A stretch of DNA of 46,065 nt from Desulfatiglans sp. (GTDB lineage: Bacteria; Desulfobacterota; DSM-4660; Desulfatiglandales; HGW-15): NCBI GenBank assembly GCA_012513605.1, contig JAAZBV010000141.1:1-46065 (forward strand), read 5' to 3'. The notes beneath the pieces are model-generated. The model saw only the letters and a list, made by a program, of their open reading frames with translations, was not told the origin of the DNA and made no database searches. A program made the position numbers and the translations under genes. Shown here piece by piece: positions 16,034-25,062 of the stretch; position 1 is the first letter of the stretch; each line of letters begins with the position of its first letter.

Positions 16034-17848
16034 TTGAACCAGATATATAAAAATCTTGCACTCTGGCTGGTAATTTTTCTCATGATCTTCATGATGTTCC
16101 AGATGTTAAAGAAACAGAGTACGGCCAGCAGGATAGTGCCCTACAGTGAGTTTATCGGCATGGTCGAAAATGGCAACATTGAGAGTGTGGAGATAAAAGG
16201 CAACAATATAACAGGCACATTTTCACAAGGCACATTCAGCACATATAATCCGAATGACCCTGAACTTATAAGGCTTTTAATGGATAAGGGGGTAAAGGTA
16301 ACTGCAAAACCGCCCGAAGACTCTCCCTGGTTTCAGATTATCCTGTCATGGGCGCCAATGCTCCTCCTGATAGGCGTATGGATATTCTTCATGAGACAAA
16401 TGCAGTCTGGTGGAGGCAAGGCCCTTTCTTTTGGAAAAAGCCGGGCCAGGCTCATGAACGATTCACAGGAAAAGGTAACCTTTGAGGATGTTGCCGGCAT
16501 AGATGAGGCAAAGGAAGAGCTCCAGGAGATTATAGAATTCTTAAGGGAACCCAAAAAATTCACAAGACTTGGCGGGAGGATACCTAAAGGCGTTCTGCTT
16601 GTTGGCTCCCCCGGTACCGGGAAGACCCTGCTCGCGCGTGCTATAGCAGGTGAAGCAGGCGTGCCCTTCTTCAGCATTAGCGGTTCTGATTTTGTCGAGA
16701 TGTTTGTAGGCGTGGGTGCTTCAAGGGTGAGAGACCTCTTTATGCAGGGTAAAAAGAATGCCCCCTGCATTATCTTTATAGATGAAATAGATGCGGTTGG
16801 CCGTCACAGGGGCGCAGGCCTCGGGGGCGGGCATGATGAAAGGGAACAGACCCTTAACCAGCTGCTTGTTGAGATGGATGGTTTTGAATCAAATGAAGGT
16901 GTTATCCTTATCTCTGCAACCAATAGACCTGATGTGCTTGATCCGGCGCTGTTAAGGCCCGGCAGGTTTGACCGTCAGGTGGTAGTTCCCCCGCCTGATA
17001 TCAGGGGCCGTGAGGGTATACTCAAGGTGCATACCAAAAAAACAATACTGGCAGACAATGTTGATATCAAGGTGCTTGCAAGGGGTACACCAGGCTTCAC
17101 AGGGGCAGATATTGAAAATATGGTAAATGAAGCGGCCCTCATGGGAGCAAGGCGAGGCAAAGACAAAGTTGAAATGGTGGACTTTGAAAACGCCAAGGAC
17201 AAGGTGCTCATGGGCACAGAACGAAGGAGCATGATCATAAGCGATGAGGAGAAGAAGATCATAGCCTATCATGAGGCGGGCCACACACTTGTTGGCAAAC
17301 TCCTTCCAAATACCGACCCAGTCCATAAGGTATCCATCATACCCCATGGAAGGGCACTCGGTGTAACACAGCACCTGCCTGTTGATGAAAAGCATCTCCA
17401 GCCAAAGGATTATCTGATTAATTTCATAAAAAGTCTTATGGGTGGCCGTATTGCAGAGGAGCTTGTGCTCAAAATGAAAACGACCGGTGCCAGTAATGAT
17501 ATAGAACGGGCAACCGATATAGCCAGAAAGATAGTGTGTGAATATGGAATGAGTGACAGCCTTGGGCCTCTCACCTATGGCAAAAAGGAAGAGCAGATAT
17601 TCCTGGGCAGGGAGATATCCCAGCACAGGGATTACAGTGAACTTACAGCACAGCGGATTGACCAGGAGGTTAAGGATATTGTAATGGAGGCATACAGTAA
17701 CACTACTAAGCTTATCCAGGACAATATAGAGGTACTCCATAAAATCGCCACTGCCCTTCTTGAAAAAGAGACTCTTGACTCAAAGGACATCGATGAGATC
17801 ATGGGTATTGAACCTGAAAACTTTCAATTTGAGGCTGAAAAGCAATAG
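16034..17848 (+). CDS. ftsH: ATP-dependent zinc metalloprotease FtsH
   Basis: A membrane-anchored AAA+ protease that degrades misfolded and regulatory membrane proteins. I place the start at TTG 16034, preceded by a perfect AGGAGG 7 nt upstream. It gives the standard FtsH beginning [14 protein letters not shown] and 604 residues; the in-frame ATG at 15962 would add 24 unusual residues and has no site. Two membrane helices (about residues 5-25 and 105-125) flank the periplasmic domain. The AAA module has [17 protein letters not shown] (Walker A), [12 protein letters not shown] (Walker B) and the RPGRFDRQ region. The protease zinc site is HEAGH at about residue 416, with a downstream acidic ligand. 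It is followed directly by folP (TAG-TTG), so the two are co-transcribed. Confidence 0.96.
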   Translation: MNQIYKNLALWLVIFLMIFMMFQMLKKQSTASRIVPYSEFIGMVENGNIESVEIKGNNITGTFSQGTFSTYNPNDPELIRLLMDKGVKVTAKPPEDSPWFQIILSWAPMLLLIGVWIFFMRQMQSGGGKALSFGKSRARLMNDSQEKVTFEDVAGIDEAKEELQEIIEFLREPKKFTRLGGRIPKGVLLVGSPGTGKTLLARAIAGEAGVPFFSISGSDFVEMFVGVGASRVRDLFMQGKKNAPCIIFIDEIDAVGRHRGAGLGGGHDEREQTLNQLLVEMDGFESNEGVILISATNRPDVLDPALLRPGRFDRQVVVPPPDIRGREGILKVHTKKTILADNVDIKVLARGTPGFTGADIENMVNEAALMGARRGKDKVEMVDFENAKDKVLMGTERRSMIISDEEKKIIAYHEAGHTLVGKLLPNTDPVHKVSIIPHGRALGVTQHLPVDEKHLQPKDYLINFIKSLMGGRIAEELVLKMKTTGASNDIERATDIARKIVCEYGMSDSLGPLTYGKKEEQIFLGREISQHRDYSELTAQRIDQEVKDIVMEAYSNTTKLIQDNIEVLHKIATALLEKETLDSKDIDEIMGIEPENFQFEAEKQ

Positions 17849-18721
17849 TTGGGCCATATAACAAGAAATGAGTTCTGCCTGAGCTGGGGAAAACACTCCC
17901 TTGAGCTGGGCAGAAAGAGCCTGATAATGGGGGTGCTTAATGTTACTCCTGACTCCTTTTCAGATGGGGGCCATTATTTTTTAAGGGAACAGGCCATTAA
18001 GCAGGCGCTTGACCTGGTAGCAGACGGCGCAGATATAATTGATATTGGAGGGGAGTCAACAAGACCATACGCTGAAAAGGTCACCCTGGAACAGGAACTT
18101 GAAAGGGTTATACCGGTTATTGAAGAGTTGAGCAGGATAATAAACATACCCATAAGCATAGATACCTACAAGGCAAAGGTGGCAGAATCGGCTGTCAGGG
18201 CAGGGGCCTCAATAATAAATGACATAAGCGCACTGAGGTTTGACCCGGAAATGGCCCCTGTGGTTAAAGAGGCAGGGGTGCCCGTGATACTCATGCACAT
18301 GAAGGGGACACCCGGTAATATGCAGGATAACCCTCTGTATAATGACCTGATGGGTGAAATCACCTCATTTTTTAATGAGGCTGTAGATCATGCTGTTAAA
18401 ACAGGGATCGAAAAAGAGATGATCATCCTTGACCCGGGTATAGGTTTTGGAAAGAGTTTTGACCACAACCTTATGGTTATAAGGGAGTTAAAGAAGCTTG
18501 CAGATATTGGATTACCCCTGCTCTTAGGTTCATCCAGAAAGGCATTCATAGGGAAAATACTTGATAAAACCCCTGTAGAGAGGGATACAGGAACAATGGC
18601 TACAGTGGCAGCCGGTATTCTTAACGGAGCCCATATTGTGAGGGTGCATAATGTAAAAATGGCAAAAGAAACGGTAAAGATTATTGATGCTATAATGGCT
18701 GGAAACACTGTTTCCGCCTGA
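17849..18721 (+). CDS. folP: Dihydropteroate synthase
   Basis: A 290-residue TIM-barrel enzyme that condenses 4-aminobenzoate with dihydropterin pyrophosphate in folate synthesis. Diagnostic motifs are GVLNVTPDSFSDGG (about residues 28-41), DIGGESTRP (about 65), IPISIDTYKAKVAE, LMHMKGTPGNMQ, LDPGIGFGKSFDHN and LLLGSSRKAFIGK. The start is a TTG immediately after the ftsH stop. The upstream GAGG is far (14 nt), so it may depend on translational coupling to ftsH, with which it forms an operon as in many bacteria. Length is normal. Confidence 0.95.
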   Translation: MGHITRNEFCLSWGKHSLELGRKSLIMGVLNVTPDSFSDGGHYFLREQAIKQALDLVADGADIIDIGGESTRPYAEKVTLEQELERVIPVIEELSRIINIPISIDTYKAKVAESAVRAGASIINDISALRFDPEMAPVVKEAGVPVILMHMKGTPGNMQDNPLYNDLMGEITSFFNEAVDHAVKTGIEKEMIILDPGIGFGKSFDHNLMVIRELKKLADIGLPLLLGSSRKAFIGKILDKTPVERDTGTMATVAAGILNGAHIVRVHNVKMAKETVKIIDAIMAGNTVSA

Positions 18722-18734
18722 TCTTTGATTGAAA

Positions 18735-18765
18735 CCCTTGGGCCATGCGCCCTGAGCCTTGAGCC
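18735..18765. repeat. Degenerate ~10-bp-period intergenic repeat
   Basis: The stretch contains CCATGCGCCCTGAGCCTTGAG, made of variants of a C-C-x-T-G-x-G-C-C unit. Its reverse complement matches 14970-14989. It sits in the 100-bp gap between folP and coaX and has no T-run, so it is not an obvious terminator. Confidence 0.4.
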
Positions 18766-18821
18766 CGTATCATGATAAATCAGATAATGAATTAACATTT
18801 ATTAGTGAGTGAAATATTCCC

Positions 18822-19589
18822 ATGCTTCTTTGCATTGATGTAGGAAATACCAATATTGTGATGGGGGTTTTTGATCAGGATAGTATGATCGGGCAGTGGC
18901 GCGTCAGGACAGAAAAGGACGCTACATCTGATGAACTGGGTATCCTGATATGCAGCCTTTTTAAGACCTCAAACATAAAAATGGATCGGGTGAGTGGTAT
19001 AATTATCGCCTCTGTTGTTCCACCCCTTATACTTACACTGGAAGGGCTCTCTAAAAAATATTTCAATATCAAACCTGTGGTAGTAGGGCACGGGCTTAAG
19101 ACCGGCATGCCCATAAGATATGACAATCCCAAAGAGGTTGGCGCAGACAGGATAGTAAATTCTGTTTCCGCATATGAAAAATACAGATGCGGACTCATAA
19201 TTGTAGACTTCGGCACAGCAACCACATTTGACTGTATAACAGCAGAGGGTGAATGGATTGGCGGAGCTATATCCCCCGGCCTTATTGTATCCGGTGAGGC
19301 GCTCTTTTCCAGGACATCAAGGCTCCCGCGGATAGAGACCTATTCTGCCCCAAAAAATGTGATTGCAAAGAACACTATAAGCGCCATGAATGTGGGGATC
19401 ATATATGGATATGCGGGCCTTGTTGACGGGCTTGTCACCCGTCTTAAAAAAGAGATGGGTCATGAGGTAAAGGTTATTGCCACAGGCGGTGTTGCCCCTC
19501 TTATTGCAAAGGAGTCTGCAACAATTGATCTTATTGATGAAAATCTCACGCTTGAGGGGCTGAAACTCCTCTATGAGAGAAACTCTTGA
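18822..19589 (+). CDS. coaX: Type III pantothenate kinase
   Basis: A 255-residue ASKHA-fold kinase for the first step of coenzyme A synthesis. LLCIDVGNTNIVMGVFD at the N-terminus is the phosphate-1 loop, GADRIVNSVSAYEKY (about residue 107) is the pantothenate-binding segment, and VDFGTATTFDCI (about 128) is the phosphate-2 loop with a catalytic aspartate. IGGAISPGLIVSGEAL and VIATGGVAP follow as expected. The stop overlaps the next gene's start by 4 nt (TTGA). Length is typical of CoaX. Confidence 0.95.
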   Translation: MLLCIDVGNTNIVMGVFDQDSMIGQWRVRTEKDATSDELGILICSLFKTSNIKMDRVSGIIIASVVPPLILTLEGLSKKYFNIKPVVVGHGLKTGMPIRYDNPKEVGADRIVNSVSAYEKYRCGLIIVDFGTATTFDCITAEGEWIGGAISPGLIVSGEALFSRTSRLPRIETYSAPKNVIAKNTISAMNVGIIYGYAGLVDGLVTRLKKEMGHEVKVIATGGVAPLIAKESATIDLIDENLTLEGLKLLYERNS

Positions 19590-20482
19590 CCCCTTTACTT
19601 AGAAATCTTAAAAAGGGCGATGCAATCGGGATAATCGCACCGGCAAGCCCTGTTACCGATGATGAGATTTCTCCTGCTGTCCGGATATTAGAAGAGGCGG
19701 GATACAGGGTAATCAAAGGGAGCCACCTGTATGATAAAAATGGTTACCTTGCAGGAACAGACCAGGACCGGTTAACTGACCTGCATGATATGTTCCTTGA
19801 CAGTGATGTAAAGGCTGTTCTGTGTGCCCGTGGCGGTTATGGAACCACCAGACTTCTTAACAATATAGATTTTGATATCATCAGGAAGTATCCAAAACCG
19901 GTTGCAGGTTACAGTGATATAACCGCCCTTATCTTGTCCATATATAAGATGACCGGTATGATTGTATGGCATGGCCCCATGTTAAGAGGTATTACAGGGA
20001 GTAAAAGGTATCTCAAGACGCTTTTAAAGCAGATGTCTGCAGATGGGGGTATGGATATCAGGCTTTCGAAAGACAATGTACTCAAGGAAGGTAAGGCAAG
20101 GGGCATACTGCTGGGGGGAAACCTTAGCATGGTCTGTGCCCTGATCGGTACGCCCTATATTCCCTCCTTTGAAGGTTCAATCTTTTTTATTGAAGAGAGG
20201 GGTGAACCCCTGTACAGGATCGACAGGATGCTTACACAGTTGAGTCTTTCAGGGTTACTCAGGGGGGTAAAGGGAATAATTTCCGGAAATTTTCAGGACT
20301 GCGGGGAGCCAGACAGTATAGACACCCTTTTACTGGAGACCTTTTCATACGAAATCCCTGTTTACAGGGGATTTCCAGCAGGGCACGGCAGTAAAAACCG
20401 ACCTCTTCCAATGGGTGCAGAGGCAGAGATAGATACAGAATCTCTTCTTTTCAGGGTTGATGCATTTATGGATAAGGGGTAA
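19586..20482 (+). CDS. ldcA: LD-carboxypeptidase (muramoyltetrapeptide carboxypeptidase, S66)
   Basis: A 298-residue serine peptidase of the LdcA/MccF family. It trims the terminal D-Ala from murein tetrapeptides during cell-wall recycling. GDAIGIIAPASPV opens the protein. The nucleophile region VLCARGGYGTTRLL (about residue 72), VAGYSDITALI and WHGPM give the S66 core. Catalytic Glu and His lie in FIEERGEPLYRIDR (about 207) and FPAGHGSKNRPLP (about 275). The start is a TTG overlapping the coaX stop, indicating co-translation. No signal peptide is seen, which fits a cytoplasmic recycling enzyme. Confidence 0.92.
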   Translation: MTPLLRNLKKGDAIGIIAPASPVTDDEISPAVRILEEAGYRVIKGSHLYDKNGYLAGTDQDRLTDLHDMFLDSDVKAVLCARGGYGTTRLLNNIDFDIIRKYPKPVAGYSDITALILSIYKMTGMIVWHGPMLRGITGSKRYLKTLLKQMSADGGMDIRLSKDNVLKEGKARGILLGGNLSMVCALIGTPYIPSFEGSIFFIEERGEPLYRIDRMLTQLSLSGLLRGVKGIISGNFQDCGEPDSIDTLLLETFSYEIPVYRGFPAGHGSKNRPLPMGAEAEIDTESLLFRVDAFMDKG

Positions 20483-20513
20483 AAGACGAAAATTTATTTA
20501 TTACAGGACTTAT

Positions 20514-21290
20514 ATGGATGTTGTAAGGTATATCGGCGGGGAATCGATAGGCATATTATCAAGGATAGGGAGGTTATTTAACTTTCTCGGGTATTCCCTC
20601 TATTTTTCGATCACGCCACCTTTTAAGACAGATCGTATCCTTAAGCAGATAAGGTTCATCGGCGCAGAGTCTACACTTGTTGTGCTCCTGATAGGTTTAT
20701 TTACAGGGATGGTCATTTCGCTTCAGGGGTTTCATACATTAAGCCGTCTGGGTTCAGAGGCATTCCTTGGCCCTATGGTTGCAATTTCTATAATGAAGGA
20801 GATGGCGCCGGTTTTTACCGGTATAATGGTTACAGCAAGGGCGGGTTCAGCCTTGACCGCTGAAATCGGCATCATGCGCATCACCAATCAGATAGATGCC
20901 ATAGAGATGATGGGGCTTAATCCATTCCGCTATCTGGTTGCGCCAAGCATGATTGCAGCATTTATATCTCTGCCGCTGTTAACAGGCATGTTTGATGCGA
21001 TAGGAATCCTGGGCGGGTATCTTGTGGGGGTAAAGATACTCGGTCTCGAATATGCAACCTTTTTCGGAGAGATAAACACCTATGCAACGGTGGATCATCT
21101 GATGGAAGGGATATATAAATCCATGAGTTTTGGCATTATTATATCATGGGTTTCATGCTATATGGGCTATTACACAGGCTCCTCAGGGTTTGGAGCAGAG
21201 GGGGTCAGCAAATCAACAACAGGGGCGGTGGTGCTTGCGGCAGTCATGATCCTTGTGTGGGATTATTTTATGACCGCCTTTCTATTTTAA
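20514..21290 (+). CDS. mlaE: MlaE-type ABC transporter permease (lipid asymmetry)
   Basis: A 259-residue integral membrane permease with about five to six hydrophobic segments. It is the channel of the Mla retrograde phospholipid transporter. Family signatures include IGLFTGMVISLQGF (about residue 60), LGPMVAISIMKEMAPVFTG and TARAGSALTAEIGIMRITNQ. I prefer the ATG at 20514, with AGGA 6 nt upstream and the usual length; in-frame starts from 20457 would overlap ldcA and add a charged tail. It begins the run mlaE-F-D-C-A, all on the plus strand with short gaps. Confidence 0.94.
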   Translation: MDVVRYIGGESIGILSRIGRLFNFLGYSLYFSITPPFKTDRILKQIRFIGAESTLVVLLIGLFTGMVISLQGFHTLSRLGSEAFLGPMVAISIMKEMAPVFTGIMVTARAGSALTAEIGIMRITNQIDAIEMMGLNPFRYLVAPSMIAAFISLPLLTGMFDAIGILGGYLVGVKILGLEYATFFGEINTYATVDHLMEGIYKSMSFGIIISWVSCYMGYYTGSSGFGAEGVSKSTTGAVVLAAVMILVWDYFMTAFLF

Positions 21291-21298
21291 GGTGAAAA

Positions 21299-22045
21299 GT
21301 GATTGAACTGAATAACATACACAAGTCCTTTAATGGCCATGATGTCCTTAAAGGTATTTCATTTAAGGTTAAAAAGGGAGAGATACTCGTTCTGATCGGC
21401 ATGAGCGGTTATGGTAAAAGCGTGATCTTAAAACATGTTGTCGGCCTTTTAACCCCGGATAAGGGTGAGGTGATAGTTGACGGGCTTGAAGTTAATAAGC
21501 TCAGTAAAAAGGCGCTTGCTGATCTCAGGAGCCGGATCGGGTTTCTGTTTCAGGGAGGAGCCCTGTTTGAATCAATGACAGTGTTTGACAATGTTGCATT
21601 CCCCCTGAAGGAAAAGGGGCGGCTTGACAGGGCGGTCATTGAAAAGAAGGTGCTTAATGTTATTGATCAGGTAGGGTTAAGCGGTGCGGAAAACAAATAC
21701 CCTTCCCAGTTGAGCGGGGGCATGCAGAAGAGGGCAGCGCTTGCACGTGAACTGGTATGGGAGCCTGAAATAATGATCTTTGATGAGCCAACAACAGGGC
21801 TTGACCCTATTATAGGGCATGCAATCCTTAATCTTATTGAAGAGATGCATAATCGAATGCGGTTTACAGGCATTATTATCACGCATGAATTATCGCGTGT
21901 CTTCAAGATAGTCAACAAGGTAGCGATGCTTCATGAAGGTGTGATTATCGAGATGGGGCGCCCTGAAGAGATGCTCTCTTCAAAAAATTCGCTGGTAAGA
22001 CAGTTTTTATCAGGAGATACAGAAGGTCCCATAAGCTTCAGGTAA
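21299..22045 (+). CDS. mlaF: MlaF-type ABC transporter ATPase
   Basis: A 248-residue ATPase that drives the Mla transporter. Walker A reads IGMSGYGKSVILKH (about residue 32); the signature motif is LSGGMQKRAALAREL (about 138), with the 'GGM-x-KR' form typical of MlaF. Walker B is IMIFDEPTTGLDP and the switch histidine is in IIITHEL. The start is GTG at 21299, with AAGGTG 5 nt before it, 8 bp after mlaE. Confidence 0.95.
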   Translation: MIELNNIHKSFNGHDVLKGISFKVKKGEILVLIGMSGYGKSVILKHVVGLLTPDKGEVIVDGLEVNKLSKKALADLRSRIGFLFQGGALFESMTVFDNVAFPLKEKGRLDRAVIEKKVLNVIDQVGLSGAENKYPSQLSGGMQKRAALARELVWEPEIMIFDEPTTGLDPIIGHAILNLIEEMHNRMRFTGIIITHELSRVFKIVNKVAMLHEGVIIEMGRPEEMLSSKNSLVRQFLSGDTEGPISFR

Positions 22046-22109
22046 CACCTATGACAGGGGCCGATCTCTTTAAAATATATTGTTAATAAAAATAGATCAG
22101 GGGAATAAA

Positions 22110-22550
22110 ATGAAAAAATTTGATCTTGAATTGATAGTAGGGATATTTGTTCTGGCAGGGCTTCTCTGCCTTGCTTTTATGTCTGTAAAGCTTGCTAAAA
22201 AGGAACTTTTCCGCAGTGACGGCTATGAACTCTATGCGATTTTTAATGATGCCGGAGGTTTAAAGACCGGCTCATCAGTTATAATAGCCGGCATACAGAT
22301 TGGCAGGGTCAAATCCATCACAATGGAAAGCTATGAAGCGAAGATTATCATAACACTGCCAAAGTCAGTTAAGATACAGGAAGATGCTATTGCAGCCATA
22401 AAGACCAGGGGGCTTATCGGAGAAAAATACCTCTCCATCACACCGGGCGGCTCAGAGATCACACTTGAATCAGGCGAGCGCATCCGGGAAACAATGCCGG
22501 CAGTTGATATCGAAGAATTGATCTCAAACTATGTATTTGGTAAGGTATAG
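22110..22550 (+). CDS. mlaD: MlaD-type MCE-domain substrate-binding protein
   Basis: A 146-residue protein with an N-terminal membrane anchor (LIVGIFVLAGLLCLAFMS, about residues 7-24) and one MCE domain. LYAIFNDAGGLKTGSSVIIA and AIKTRGLIGEKYLSI are the conserved MCE segments. It forms the periplasmic hexameric ring that passes phospholipid to MlaFE. I chose ATG 22110 (AGGGGA upstream); an in-frame start at 22080 only adds ten polar residues. It sits between the ATPase and the MlaC gene, as in the standard operon. Confidence 0.93.
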   Translation: MKKFDLELIVGIFVLAGLLCLAFMSVKLAKKELFRSDGYELYAIFNDAGGLKTGSSVIIAGIQIGRVKSITMESYEAKIIITLPKSVKIQEDAIAAIKTRGLIGEKYLSITPGGSEITLESGERIRETMPAVDIEELISNYVFGKV

Positions 22551-22585
22551 TAAAAAGACACCCATGATTACATTCAGGAGGAATC

Positions 22586-23188
22586 ATGAAGAATAGATTT
22601 ATCAGGTATTTGACTGCCATTTTTATATTGCTGTTTTTCAGCCTGACCATAAAGGCCGGAGAGGCTACAGACCGCATTAAGGCCGCAACTGACAAACTTA
22701 TAGAGATCGTTTCAAACCATGATCTTGATGTGCCGGATATGGCTGAAAAAAGGGCAAAGATGATACGGGAAACCGTGGATGAGGTCTTTGACTGGTCCGC
22801 ATTTTCGCAGCGTGCGCTTGGCAGGCATTGGGGCACACTGAGCCAGCCCCAAAAAAAGGAGTTTATTTTTTATTTCGGCCAGCTATTAGAGCGCACATAC
22901 ATGGATAAAACCAGGCATTACTCCGGTGAAAAGATGATCTTTCTTAATGAAAAGATAGATGGAAAATACGGTACTATCGGCGCCAAAATTACCCTGAGCA
23001 GCGGGAAGGATGCGGCAATCGAATACCGGGTGATAAAGCCTGACGACAAGTGGTTTATATATGATGTATATGTAGAGGGAATAAGCCTCGTAAGCAACTA
23101 CAGGAGCCAGTTCAGCACTATCTTAATTAAATCAGGATATGATGAGCTGTTAAAAAGACTAAAAACAAAAGTGGATGAACAATCTTAA
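22586..23188 (+). CDS. mlaC: MlaC-type periplasmic phospholipid shuttle
   Basis: A 200-residue exported protein of the Tgt2/MlaC family. It carries lipid between MlaA at the outer membrane and MlaD at the inner membrane. The signal peptide (FIRYLTAIFILLFFSLTIKA) ends near residue 24. FDWSAFSQRALGRHW and FGQLLERTYM (residues 71-115) are typical, and the C-terminal EYRVIKPDDKWFIYDVYVEG matches the family core. AGGAGG lies 6 nt before the ATG. Confidence 0.92.
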   Translation: MKNRFIRYLTAIFILLFFSLTIKAGEATDRIKAATDKLIEIVSNHDLDVPDMAEKRAKMIRETVDEVFDWSAFSQRALGRHWGTLSQPQKKEFIFYFGQLLERTYMDKTRHYSGEKMIFLNEKIDGKYGTIGAKITLSSGKDAAIEYRVIKPDDKWFIYDVYVEGISLVSNYRSQFSTILIKSGYDELLKRLKTKVDEQS

Positions 23189-23219
23189 ATTTAGAACGCC
23201 CGGCAAAGGAGTTTAGATT

Positions 23220-24038
23220 ATGAAAAAGCTATCAACTTTTATATCCGGTGTTATCATATCAATGATTCTATCAGGCGGCATCAGCGCTGGTTCAGATACT
23301 GCTGAAAGGTCAATTGCAGATAATATAGATCATTCAATCCTTCTCGCACAGGCTGATGCATCCATATCCAGCTCAGAAGATGATACATACTTAGATGATG
23401 AGATGATGGATGACCTGGATGAGCCCCATGAATCTATTGCTGACCCGCTTGAGCCTTTAAACAGGGTCTTTTTTCATTTTAATGACAAGCTCTATTTCTG
23501 GGTGCTTAAACCGGCAGCAAAGGGTTACAGCGCAGTAGTGCCTGAGCCTGCAAGAAGAGGGGTGAAAAATTTTTTCAACAACATCTCCTTCCCTGTAAGA
23601 TTTGTTAGCTGTGTTTTACAGGGTAAGTTTGAAGGTGCAGGATATGAATTCGGGAGGTTCATGATTAACTCCACATTAGGGGTTGCTGGTTTCATGGACA
23701 GGGCAACCACCCAGTTTGAGATGCCCGAGTATGATGAAGATCTGGGCCAGACCCTTGGCTCATACGGGATAGGTCACGGGTTCTTCCTTAACCTTCCTGT
23801 ATTGGGTCCATCAAGCCTTACCGATACAATCGGCTCTGCTGGTGATGCATTTCTTGAACCTATGAATTATCTTGATCTGAAAACCAAGTATGATCTCTCA
23901 ATCAAGGCATTTGAAACAGTTAATAAAACATCCTTTAGGATAGGGGATTATGAAGACCTCAAAAAATCCGCCCTAGACCCATATGTTGCATACAGGGATG
24001 CATATTATCAGTACAGACAGAGCCAGATAAAAAAATAA
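23220..24038 (+). CDS. mlaA: MlaA/VacJ-family outer-membrane lipid-asymmetry protein
   Basis: A 272-residue exported protein. ADPLEPLNRVFFHFND (about residues 76-91), GVKNFFNNISFPVRF and EYDEDLGQTLGSYGIGHGFF are MlaA hallmarks. MlaA removes mislocalised phospholipid from the outer leaflet. The N-terminus has a signal peptide (about residues 1-25), but no cysteine at its end. The usual lipobox of MlaA is therefore missing and the protein may be soluble or held only by its membrane-embedded helices. An acidic stretch (DDEMMDDLDEPHES) follows the signal. It is the last gene of the mla run, closed by a strong terminator at 24046. Confidence 0.92.
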   Translation: MKKLSTFISGVIISMILSGGISAGSDTAERSIADNIDHSILLAQADASISSSEDDTYLDDEMMDDLDEPHESIADPLEPLNRVFFHFNDKLYFWVLKPAAKGYSAVVPEPARRGVKNFFNNISFPVRFVSCVLQGKFEGAGYEFGRFMINSTLGVAGFMDRATTQFEMPEYDEDLGQTLGSYGIGHGFFLNLPVLGPSSLTDTIGSAGDAFLEPMNYLDLKTKYDLSIKAFETVNKTSFRIGDYEDLKKSALDPYVAYRDAYYQYRQSQIKK

Positions 24039-24045
24039 CATAAGA

Positions 24046-24078
24046 AAAGGGCATCAGGTTTTAACCCCGATGCCCTTT
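24046..24078. terminator. Bidirectional rho-independent terminator (mlaA / csp)
   Basis: AAAGGGCATC (24046-24055) pairs perfectly with GATGCCCTTT (24069-24078) around a 13-nt loop. A T-rich tract (GTATTTTTTATT) follows on the plus strand and a long A tract precedes it, giving T's on the minus strand. It serves both the mla operon and the converging cold-shock gene. Confidence 0.85.
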
Positions 24079-24096
24079 GTATTTTTTATTTGAAGA

Positions 24097-24297
24097 CTAA
24101 ACCCGGTTTACATTAACAGCCTTGGGACCTTTTTCACCATCTTCAACATCAAAAGTTACAGCTTCTCCCTCTTCAAGACTCCTGTACCCATCTGTCTTGA
24201 TTGAAGAGAAATGCACAAAAAGATCAGAACCTTCCTCCTGCTCTATAAAACCAAAACCTTTTTTGTTGTTAAACCATTTTACCTTTCCTTTTGCCAA
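24097..24297 (-). CDS. Cold-shock-domain RNA chaperone (CspA family)
   Basis: A 66-residue OB-fold protein. [17 protein letters not shown] holds RNP1 (KGFGFI) and LFVHFSSI holds RNP2 (VHF). It binds single-stranded RNA and DNA and melts RNA structure. The start is TTG at 24297, with AAGGAA close upstream and AGGAGG a little further. A leader of about 100 nt with two hairpins precedes it and may mediate cold-responsive control. The full length matches CspA. Confidence 0.95.
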   Translation of the reverse strand: MAKGKVKWFNNKKGFGFIEQEEGSDLFVHFSSIKTDGYRSLEEGEAVTFDVEDGEKGPKAVNVNRV

Positions 24298-24390
24298 TTC
24301 CTTAATACCTCCTTTGAGCTGTTCTTAGCCCGGGTTTACCCGGTAGTAAGTAAGTGCCGGATTGCTTCTTTTATTATGCATCCGGCAAAA
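24298..24390 (-). promoter_or_regulatory. Structured leader of the cold-shock gene
   Basis: Upstream of the csp start lie two stem-loops: CCGGGT-tt-ACCCGG at 24330-24343 and TGCCGGAT...ATCCGGCA at 24355-24387. Long folded leaders that act as thermosensors are established for cspA-type genes; that this leader does so is inference. A convincing promoter further upstream was not found. Confidence 0.4.
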
Positions 24391-24483
24391 ACATCCTTGA
24401 GTTTAGTTTAATGTTAAGCATTAAGCTAAATCTCTAATAATTAAACCTCAAAAACTATAATGATAACCTTTTAAAAGGTCAAA

Positions 24484-24885
24484 TTATTTTTTTATTGGCC
24501 ATTCGCCCCGCTCAACAAGCACCTCCTTATATGCGTTAAGCGCCTCATTAACAGTGGGCATGCCTGCATATGTCGAGAGCTGAAAAAAGACCTCTGCCAG
24601 TTTTTCAGGGTTGCAACCCACATTAAGCGCCCCGTTAATATGGAGCTTAAGTTCATCAGTGGCCCTTAATGCAGCAAGCATGGCGCATGCAGCCATCTGC
24701 CTTTCGGCAAGGGTCAGGACAGTCCGTGAATAGATATTGCCTGTGATATGTAAAGAGAGGTCATTAGCGAGATCACGATCAAATTCCTTCCAGAGTTTAT
24801 ACGGAGGATCCATCTTAATCCCCTTACTGAAAAGTTTTGCAGCTGTCTCCTGTGTCTTTTTCTTCAGATCTTCATCCATCGTCAT
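24484..24885 (-). CDS. Carboxymuconolactone-decarboxylase-like (AhpD-fold) protein
   Basis: A 133-residue all-helical protein of the CMD family. LAERQMAACAMLAALRATDE (about residues 59-78) followed by LKLHINGALNVGCNPEKLAE (about 79-98) is the CMD core. The C-terminal QLSTYAGMPTVNEALNAY is also characteristic. The CxxC redox pair of AhpD is absent (the site reads CAML). A decarboxylase-type or unknown role is therefore more likely than peroxidase. AGGAG lies 5 nt before the ATG. It diverges from the cupin operon, suggesting a shared metabolic theme. Confidence 0.85.
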   Translation of the reverse strand: MTMDEDLKKKTQETAAKLFSKGIKMDPPYKLWKEFDRDLANDLSLHITGNIYSRTVLTLAERQMAACAMLAALRATDELKLHINGALNVGCNPEKLAEVFFQLSTYAGMPTVNEALNAYKEVLVERGEWPIKK

Positions 24886-25062
24886 ATTCTCCTGTTTGTA
24901 TCTGTTGATTTATCATAAATGAGGTTATGCCATTTTGCGTGGATTAACTCAAGAGGCTGATCTGTCTTTTTCCCTCCATCACAGTATAAGATAATTGGAT
25001 ATAGCAGCATACATAGCCCTTTCATAGCATAATGCTGGAATTATTGGCCTCAGTTAATCAAC

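Noticed and set aside
16952-17740. 262-codon minus-strand frame opposite ftsH
   Set aside because: Antisense shadow of a strongly conserved gene; no ribosome-binding site or domain.
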